DNA of 20,024 nt from Thermohalobaculum sp964475765. GTDB lineage: Bacteria > Pseudomonadota > Alphaproteobacteria > Rhodobacterales > Rhodobacteraceae. Positions 15,056 through 20,024 of the stretch are shown here, piece by piece (position 1 is the first letter of the stretch; each line of letters opens with the position of its first letter). The notes under the pieces were generated by a model that did no database searches, had not been told where the DNA came from, and saw only the letters and a program-made list of their open reading frames with translations. Both the position numbers and the translations under genes were made by a program. The stretch spans positions 1-20,024 of the forward strand of contig CAYYZH010000065.1 of assembly GCA_964475765.1 (NCBI GenBank), written 5' to 3'.

Positions 15056-15691
15056 ATGACCCTGATCCTCGATGACATCAAAGCTGCGATCGCGGTGAGC
15101 ACCGGTGACGTACGCACGGATTTCGACCTCAACCCCGAAGTGCGCGCCGCCCAGCTGGCAATCCACGAGCAACGAAACGCCGCTGTTCTCTGCGCGCTGC
15201 GGCCGCGCGGGGAGGGTCTGCATGTCATCCTGACAGAGCGCGCGCAGCATCTCAGCCAGCACGCCGGCCAGGTTGCGTTTCCCGGAGGCAAGATCGATCC
15301 GACCGATTCGGACGCCAAGGCCGCTGCGCTGAGGGAGGCCGATGAGGAAATCGGTCTGCCTCCCGATCGCGTTCGTGTTCTCGGTCTGCTCGACCCCTAT
15401 CTCACTTCGACCGGGTTTCGCGTTACACCAGTTATTGGTGTGATCCCGGGAGACTGGCGGGCCCAACCCGATCCAAACGAAGTCGCCACAGTCTTCGAGC
15501 CGCCGCTCGACTTTCTGATGGACCCCGTGAACAGGCAGCGCCACCACCATGACCGCAATGGCTACCGCCGGTACTACTACGCAATGCCATGGCGCGATCA
15601 TTACATCTGGGGGGCCACGGCCGGCATGTTGAAGAACCTTTCTGACCGCATCGTAGCCACGCGCTCAGACAAGAACGCCGTCGCCAAGTGA
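15056..15691 (+). CDS. CoA pyrophosphatase-type Nudix hydrolase
   Basis: A 211-residue Nudix hydrolase of the NudL/YeaB-like group, which cleaves CoA and its derivatives to phosphopantetheine and adenosine 3',5'-bisphosphate. The subgroup signature preceding the Nudix box is present (LTERAQHLSQHAGQVAFPGG at 59-78). The box continues with KIDPTD and ALREADEEIGL at 91-101; the one-residue longer spacing before READEE is usual for this group. The C-terminal part includes YYYAMPWRDHYIWGATAGML, where the WGATA block is typical of the family. The gene overlaps the following CCA-adding enzyme start (GTGA at 15688-15691), so the two are likely one unit. AAAGGG lies about twelve bases upstream of the ATG. 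Confidence 0.9.
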   Translation: MTLILDDIKAAIAVSTGDVRTDFDLNPEVRAAQLAIHEQRNAAVLCALRPRGEGLHVILTERAQHLSQHAGQVAFPGGKIDPTDSDAKAAALREADEEIGLPPDRVRVLGLLDPYLTSTGFRVTPVIGVIPGDWRAQPDPNEVATVFEPPLDFLMDPVNRQRHHHDRNGYRRYYYAMPWRDHYIWGATAGMLKNLSDRIVATRSDKNAVAK

Positions 15692-16857
15692 ACCCCATGT
15701 TGATCAACATAAGTGCGGACTGGGTCCGCAGCCCGGCCAGCATCGCCGTTATGAATGCGCTGACGGAAGGCTATTTTGTCGGCGGCTGTGTACGCAATGC
15801 ACTCTTGGATGCTTCGGTGTCCGATATCGATATCGCAACCCCTCTGCTACCAGAGACAGTCACAAAGCGTCTGGAGATTGCCGGATTGAAGGCCATCCCC
15901 ACCGGGATTGCGCACGGCACGATCACTGCCGTTCATGACGGCACACCCATCGAGATCACAACCTTTCGCGCCGACATCTCGACCGATGGGCGCCGCGCCA
16001 CGGTGGCCTTCACCACCGACATGAAGGTCGACGCGGCACGGCGCGATTTCACCATGAATGCACTCTATGCGGACTCTACTGGCGAGGTTATCGATCCGCT
16101 CGGCGGTCTGCCCGATCTTATGGCGCGCCGTGTGCGTTTCATAGGAAGTCCAAAGGATCGGATTCGGGAGGACTATCTGCGCATCCTGCGCTTCTTCCGC
16201 TTTCAGGCTTGGTACGGCGCGGACGGGATTGATGCGGAAGGCTTGGCTGCCTGCTCCGAGATGACCGAGGGGCTGGAAGGGCTGGCCCGTGAGCGCGTGG
16301 GGTGGGAGATGCGCAAACTCCTCGCCGCACCCAATCCGGCACCGGCCGTTGCCTCGATGGCGGCGAGCGGGATCCTTGCACGCGTGCTGCCCGGAGCCAC
16401 CGCCCAAACACTGCCGCCCCTGATCCACGCCGAGACCGAAGCGGGAATTGAGCCGGATTGGCGCACGCGCCTAGTGGCACTTGGCGGGGAGGGGGCGGAT
16501 CAGCTTCGTCTCTCAAAGCACGAGGCCAAAGCCATCTCAATCCTCACGCATGCGGTGCGTGAGGACATCCCGCTGCCCGACATCGCCTATCGCAATGATG
16601 CCGGTCTTGCGACCGGGGCCGCCCTCATCCGGGCTGCCAGTACAGCATCATTGGTCACTCAGGATCAATTCTATCTGATTGCCCGCGCGAGCGCATCGGT
16701 TTTTCCGCTGAAGGCCCGCGATCTGACTATGGCCGGCTTTGATCCTGGCCCCAATCTTGGGGAGGCCCTTGCCCGCGCTGAGGCGGCCTGGATCGCCAGC
16801 GGGTTTTCGCTGGACAAGACCGCCTTGCTGGCGCACGCTCTGAATAGGTCAGCATAA
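15688..16857 (+). CDS. cca: CCA tRNA nucleotidyltransferase (class II)
   Basis: Adds or repairs the 3' CCA end of tRNAs. It has 389 residues from the GTG at 15688. An ATG at 15697 (MLINISADWV) is equally possible and slightly better placed relative to AAGTGA; the difference is three residues. Motifs of the class II nucleotidyltransferase / poly(A) polymerase head are FVGGCVRNALL, the metal-binding SDIDIAT, TFRADIST, RRDFTMNALY and EDYLRILRFFRFQ. The C-terminal half is helical and less conserved. Class II CCA enzymes and poly(A) polymerases are hard to separate by motif; the alphaproteobacterial gene placed behind a Nudix gene is normally CCA-adding. The LysE gene follows 21 bases later. Confidence 0.92.
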   Translation: MNPMLINISADWVRSPASIAVMNALTEGYFVGGCVRNALLDASVSDIDIATPLLPETVTKRLEIAGLKAIPTGIAHGTITAVHDGTPIEITTFRADISTDGRRATVAFTTDMKVDAARRDFTMNALYADSTGEVIDPLGGLPDLMARRVRFIGSPKDRIREDYLRILRFFRFQAWYGADGIDAEGLAACSEMTEGLEGLARERVGWEMRKLLAAPNPAPAVASMAASGILARVLPGATAQTLPPLIHAETEAGIEPDWRTRLVALGGEGADQLRLSKHEAKAISILTHAVREDIPLPDIAYRNDAGLATGAALIRAASTASLVTQDQFYLIARASASVFPLKARDLTMAGFDPGPNLGEALARAEAAWIASGFSLDKTALLAHALNRSA

Positions 16858-16878
16858 CAGACCTAAATAGGAGCCATC

Positions 16879-17481
16879 ATGGATTTTGATGCTGTGGCGG
16901 CCCTCGCGGCTGTCGCCATTTCGATGACATGGACGCCGGGGCCGAATAACCTGATGCTGGCGGCATCCGGCGCGAATTTCGGCTGGCGCCGCACCCTCGG
17001 ACACAGCCTTGGCGTCGCGTTCGGCTTTCCGGTCATGCTGATCCTTGTCACATTGGGACTGGGCGGCGTGCTAGAGGCAGAGCCCAGCATCGCCGAGGGC
17101 CTGCGCTGGATCGGCTTTGCCGCAATGCTCTGGTTCTCTTGGAAGATCGCGATGGCGGACGCCGCAACCGCAGGCAAACGTTCCCGCCCGCTTACGTTTT
17201 TCGAGGCCAGCGCATTTCAGTGGATCAACCCGAAGGCCTGGACCTTCGCCATCTGGGTGGCCGCCACCTATGCAACCGGTGCCGATCCCGTCACAGCCGT
17301 TCTGATGGCGGCGCTGGTCTTCCTCGGCTCCGGCCTTGGCTCGTCGCAGGTCTGGACGGTCTTTGGCATCGTAATTGGACAGGTTCTCGGCACGGGCTGG
17401 CGCCTGCGCGCCTTCAACATCGCGATGGGTCTGCTGCTGGCCGGCTCGGCGATCTGGCTGACCTTCGCGCCCGCTCTCTAG
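16879..17481 (+). CDS. LysE/RhtB family amino-acid exporter
   Basis: A 200-residue inner-membrane protein with about six hydrophobic segments, the standard size and layout of the LysE superfamily. Members export amino acids such as lysine, threonine and homoserine lactone. The family hallmark TPGPNNLMLAASGANFG is at residues 18-34, with SLGVAFGF after it. QWINPKAWTFA at about 114-124 marks the second conserved block. The ATG at 16879 is preceded by TAGGAG (16868-16873). The substrate cannot be told. It converges on the serine hydrolase gene with 15 bases between the stops. Confidence 0.9.
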   Translation: MDFDAVAALAAVAISMTWTPGPNNLMLAASGANFGWRRTLGHSLGVAFGFPVMLILVTLGLGGVLEAEPSIAEGLRWIGFAAMLWFSWKIAMADAATAGKRSRPLTFFEASAFQWINPKAWTFAIWVAATYATGADPVTAVLMAALVFLGSGLGSSQVWTVFGIVIGQVLGTGWRLRAFNIAMGLLLAGSAIWLTFAPAL

Positions 17482-17496
17482 CAGTCCAACCCTAGG

Positions 17497-18633
17497 CTAT
17501 GCCGCATATAGCGCGCGCTCGTAGTTCTCGTAGGTCTGCATGAACCGCGGCTCCACGAACGGCAGCGACTGCGTCATAATCACGGCACAAAGATCGCTGG
17601 CCGGATCGACCCAGTAATGCGTGTTGCACACACCCGCCCAGCTCTGCGTTCCCGCCTTGCGCATCCCGGGCACATCGCTGTTGTACCGCACGAAAGCCGC
17701 CGAGTGTGTCGTCCCCTCCGGCAGTTCGACATCCGCTGTGAGGGGGGGCGCAACCGTCTTCATAGTCTGGAAGACTTTTCCCTCCATCTGGTCCGCGAGC
17801 ATTTCATCGACGACTTCGGGCGACAGGATCCGATGGCCGTCAAGCTCGCCCCTGTTCAGGATCATGCGCAAAAACCGCAGGTAATCCGGTGCCGTGGAAT
17901 AGAGCGCATGCCCCATACCATAGACCTCCGGTTTCGGTGGCGGAGCCAACTCGAACGCACTGAACGCCCCGTCCTCGCCCCGCATCGCGACATCGCTCAA
18001 CCGCCCGCCAAACCGGTCCGGCTCGAAATCGGTATCCTTCATACCCAGGGGGTCGAAAATTTCGGCCTGACAGAACGCGTCGATCCGCCGACCATCGACG
18101 GCCTCGACCACCTGGCCCAGCCAATCGATGGACGGGCCGTACCCCCAGCGCGTCCCCGGGTCGTAGGTCAACGGATAGGAAAGCAGCGACACCTTCGAGC
18201 CCGATAGGATCGTAGGGTTCCCCGTCACCTCCATATATTTCGGTACATCGGTGTTCCAGAACTCGTACTCCAACCCACTGCGATGGGTGGCGAGATGGCG
18301 CACAGTTGCGACCGTTTTGGGCGCGCGCAGCTTTGGCGTGTCGCCGTCCCAGCCGTCGAGGACCATCAGCTTGTCCCAGTCCGGGAGCACCTCTGCCACC
18401 GGGGTGTCCAGACTGAGTTTTCCCCGATCAACCAGCATCATCGCGGCCAGCGACCCGATTGCCTTGGTCATGGAAAAGATCCGAAAGACCGTGCTCTCAT
18501 CAGCGGCGCGGCTCGGCGCGGCATCGCCGACAGCACCGGAAAACGTCACACCCGCCGCATTTCCGGCCATGGCAACGACAAATGGCACATCGTTGTTGCG
18601 CACCGCATTTGCGAGTACTTCGTCAGGTGTCAT
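17497..18633 (-). CDS. Serine hydrolase of the beta-lactamase (class C-like) family
   Basis: A 378-residue enzyme of the penicillin-binding-protein-like esterase / beta-lactamase-related group (EstB-like). The nucleophile motif S-x-x-K is seen as FSMTKA (Ser54, Lys57). The Tyr motif is RWGYGPSIDWLG (Tyr165), and a C-terminal block AGTQSWAGVCNTHYWVDP corresponds to the third active-site region. No signal peptide is visible, so it is probably a cytoplasmic esterase or amidase rather than an antibiotic-degrading lactamase. The start is the ATG at 18633, preceded by an ACGGGGA-type ribosome site. A longer frame to 18738 is Arg-rich and unlike the family. It diverges from nrdJ over 329 bp. Confidence 0.88.
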   Translation of the reverse strand: MTPDEVLANAVRNNDVPFVVAMAGNAAGVTFSGAVGDAAPSRAADESTVFRIFSMTKAIGSLAAMMLVDRGKLSLDTPVAEVLPDWDKLMVLDGWDGDTPKLRAPKTVATVRHLATHRSGLEYEFWNTDVPKYMEVTGNPTILSGSKVSLLSYPLTYDPGTRWGYGPSIDWLGQVVEAVDGRRIDAFCQAEIFDPLGMKDTDFEPDRFGGRLSDVAMRGEDGAFSAFELAPPPKPEVYGMGHALYSTAPDYLRFLRMILNRGELDGHRILSPEVVDEMLADQMEGKVFQTMKTVAPPLTADVELPEGTTHSAAFVRYNSDVPGMRKAGTQSWAGVCNTHYWVDPASDLCAVIMTQSLPFVEPRFMQTYENYERALYAA

Positions 18634-18887
18634 GGTGATCCCCCGTGAATGAGCATTGCGCCTCGGGCGATCCTGCATTGCGGGCCGGATCAGCGTCGGG
18701 CTGACAAGACTTGATTGCTTCGTCTGGAAGCAGAACATCCCAAAGTTGAACGAGTCAAGGTTGGCCCGCTTTGCTTCGCCGCGAGCGGTTGGGCCTTATG
18801 CATTTTGAACAGTCCGCTCATGAATTGGACATTTTCGCCATCCCTCAGCAAGGGTAATGTCAGATTTGAGTCGTGAACCAGATCGTG

Positions 18888-18916
18888 TTGACGAACCATA
18901 TATAGCGGTGTAAATT
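18888..18916 (+). promoter_or_regulatory. nrdJ: Sigma70-like promoter of nrdJ
   Basis: TTGACG at 18888-18893 is followed after 17 bases by TAAATT at 18911-18916, so transcription would start near 18923, about 40 bases before the nrdJ ATG. Two NrdR-like boxes overlap the spacer and the start site. Confidence 0.6.
18893..18908 (+). promoter_or_regulatory. NrdR-box-like site 1
   Basis: GAACCATATATAGCGG matches the NrdR box consensus as I recall it (acaCwAtATaTwGtgt) at 11 of 16 positions, including every strongly conserved (upper-case) position. It lies between the -35 and -10 elements. Confidence 0.55.
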
Positions 18917-18923
18917 CAATCAT

Positions 18924-18939
18924 CCACGACATGTTGATT
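18924..18939 (+). promoter_or_regulatory. NrdR-box-like site 2
   Basis: CCACGACATGTTGATT matches the same consensus at 10 of 16 positions, again including all strongly conserved ones. It begins exactly 31 bp after site 1 (15-base linker), the three-helical-turn spacing usual for paired NrdR boxes, and covers the likely transcription start. Confidence 0.5.
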
Positions 18940-18962
18940 CACCGCCAGCCAAGGAGCGCGCC

Positions 18963-20024
18963 ATGAGTGCGTTTGCCGCCCCGATCTCCGAGCAGATCTG
19001 GAACATGAAATACCGCTTCAAATCGCCTGATGGCTTGGCCATCGATGGCTCGGTCGAGGACAGCTGGCGACGGGTTGCGCGCGCTCTTGCATCGGTGGAG
19101 ACAGACCCCTCGGCCTGGGAGGAACCATTCTACAAGGCGCTCGAGGGATTCCGGTTCCTGCCCGCCGGACGCATCCTTGCGGGTGCTGGCACGGAACGTT
19201 CAGTGACGCTTTTCAACTGCTTCGTCATGGGCACGATCCCCGACAGCATGGGCGGCATTTTCGAGATGCTGAAGGAAGCCGCGCTGACCATGCAACAGGG
19301 CGGCGGCATCGGCTATGACTTCTCGACCATCCGGCCTGCGGGCGCCGCGGTCAAAGGCGTGGGCGCGGACGCCTCGGGCCCCCTGTCGTTCATGGACGTC
19401 TGGGACGCAATGTGCCGGACCATCATGTCAGCGGGCTCACGGCGCGGCGCGATGATGGCAACCATGCGCTGCGATCACCCGGACATCGAGGACTTCATCA
19501 CGGCCAAACAGGACAGCGCCCGGCTGCGCATGTTCAATCTCTCGGTGCTGGTGACGGATGCGTTCATGGAAGCTGTTAAGGCCGATGCGGACTGGCCGCT
19601 GGCCTTTGACGGGCGGACCTACAAGACCGAGCGCGCGGCGGAACTTTGGAACCGGATCATGCAGTCAACTTATGATTACGCCGAGCCGGGGGTGATCTTC
19701 ATCGATCGCATCAATCGCGCGAACAACCTCCACTATGCCGAAACAATCAGCGCGACCAACCCCTGCGGCGAGCAACCATTGCCGCCCTACGGGGCATGCC
19801 TGCTCGGTTCGATCAATCTTGCGGCTCTGGTCCGTAATCCATTTGGGAACGCGGCGGTCGATCTGGAGGAGCTTGGCGATCTCGTCGCGACCGCCGTGCG
19901 GATGATGGACAACGTGGTCGATGCCAGCCGTTTCCCGCTGGAGGCACAGGCAGCAGAGGCCCGGGCCAAACGGCGCATCGGGCTGGGCGTCACGGGGCTG
20001 GCCGATGCGCTCGCGATGTGTGGA
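18963..20024 (+). CDS. nrdJ: Adenosylcobalamin-dependent (class II) ribonucleotide reductase, partial
   Basis: Reduces ribonucleotides to deoxyribonucleotides with a radical generated from coenzyme B12, so it works with or without oxygen. The first 354 residues are visible; the gene runs off the window. Active-site parts present are LFNCFVMG (Cys86, one of the redox pair), QQGGGIGYDFS at 111-121, and NPCGEQPLPPYGACLLGSIN from residue 266. The last of these holds the radical-bearing Cys268 and the catalytic Asn266 and Glu270. There is no N-terminal ATP-cone before the catalytic barrel, and translation starts directly with MSAFAAPISEQIW. AAGGAG at 18951-18956 precedes the ATG. Regulation by NrdR is suggested by two upstream boxes. 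No cobalamin riboswitch is recognised in the short leader. Confidence 0.95.
   Translation, partial: MSAFAAPISEQIWNMKYRFKSPDGLAIDGSVEDSWRRVARALASVETDPSAWEEPFYKALEGFRFLPAGRILAGAGTERSVTLFNCFVMGTIPDSMGGIFEMLKEAALTMQQGGGIGYDFSTIRPAGAAVKGVGADASGPLSFMDVWDAMCRTIMSAGSRRGAMMATMRCDHPDIEDFITAKQDSARLRMFNLSVLVTDAFMEAVKADADWPLAFDGRTYKTERAAELWNRIMQSTYDYAEPGVIFIDRINRANNLHYAETISATNPCGEQPLPPYGACLLGSINLAALVRNPFGNAAVDLEELGDLVATAVRMMDNVVDASRFPLEAQAAEARAKRRIGLGVTGLADALAMCG

Larger units (their letters stand above)
18634..18962. other. 329-bp divergent region between the serine hydrolase and nrdJ
   Basis: Non-coding. The half next to nrdJ holds a strong promoter-like sequence and two NrdR-box-like sites, listed separately. 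The middle part contains a compound hairpin at 18828-18861: GACATT and AATGTC outside, CCCT and AGGG inside. A looser dyad lies around 18763-18795: CCGCT and AGCGG, with GGC and GCC outside. No promoter for the serine hydrolase could be fixed. A minus-strand frame from 18932 to 18690 exists but would start inside the nrdJ promoter and shows no family resemblance. Confidence 0.6.

Noticed and set aside
18634..18738. N-terminal extension of the serine hydrolase to an ATG at 18738
   Set aside because: The added 35 residues are Arg-rich and atypical, and the ATG at 18633 has a GGGGA ribosome site and a family-like beginning.
18690..18932. 80-codon minus-strand frame between the serine hydrolase and nrdJ
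   Set aside because: It would start inside the nrdJ promoter/NrdR region, overlaps the upstream region of the hydrolase, and shows no recognisable domain or clear ribosome site.
18940..18962. AGCCAAGGAGCGCGCC resembles a cobalamin-riboswitch B12 box
   Set aside because: It is the ribosome site context of nrdJ. The leader of about 40 bases is far too short for a cobalamin riboswitch.

Overview
The window looks like a chromosomal segment of an alphaproteobacterium, most likely from the Rhodobacterales (Roseobacter/Rhodobacter group). The reasons are the high GC content, the housekeeping cluster secA // parvulin-type PPIase - argJ - mutT, an FdVI-like [2Fe-2S] ferredoxin, a B12-dependent class II ribonucleotide reductase, and the overall protein character. 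This placement is inferred from protein features only. No rRNA, tRNA, insertion sequence, phage gene or CRISPR array was seen.

Layout. (1) 1-1637, minus: 5' part of a Tat-exported PhoX alkaline phosphatase, cut by the window start. (2) 1860-7203, plus: six closely spaced genes, namely an MFS transporter, a MATE exporter (ATGA overlap), a [2Fe-2S] ferredoxin, two tandem paralogous secreted FG-GAP/VCBS-like proteins, and a class I glutamine-amidotransferase-like hydrolase. (3) 7214-9942, minus: mutT, argJ and a periplasmic peptidyl-prolyl isomerase, transcribed in the order PPIase-argJ-mutT. (4) 10185-14311, plus: secA, panC and an ICMT-like membrane methyltransferase. secA diverges from the PPIase gene across a 242-bp regulatory region. 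(5) 14472-14858, minus: a lone 5-carboxymethyl-2-hydroxymuconate isomerase, bracketed by a 53-bp inverted repeat. (6) 15056-17481, plus: a CoA-pyrophosphatase-type Nudix hydrolase, the tRNA CCA-adding enzyme and a LysE-family exporter. (7) 17497-18633, minus: a serine hydrolase of the beta-lactamase family. (8) 18963 to the end, plus: nrdJ, cut by the window end, with a clear promoter overlapped by two NrdR-box-like sites.

How the genes relate. SecA and the periplasmic PPIase both serve protein export. mutT sits at the end of the PPIase-argJ unit. The pair of secreted VCBS-like proteins behind a ferredoxin is the least understood part of the window.

Most of the window is core metabolism and transport. 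The best candidates for something new are the inverted-repeat bracket around the isomerase gene, the duplicated four-cysteine secreted proteins, the Arg/Lys-rich N-terminal extension of ArgJ, and the NrdR/promoter arrangement ahead of nrdJ. I found no obvious new defence or mobile system.
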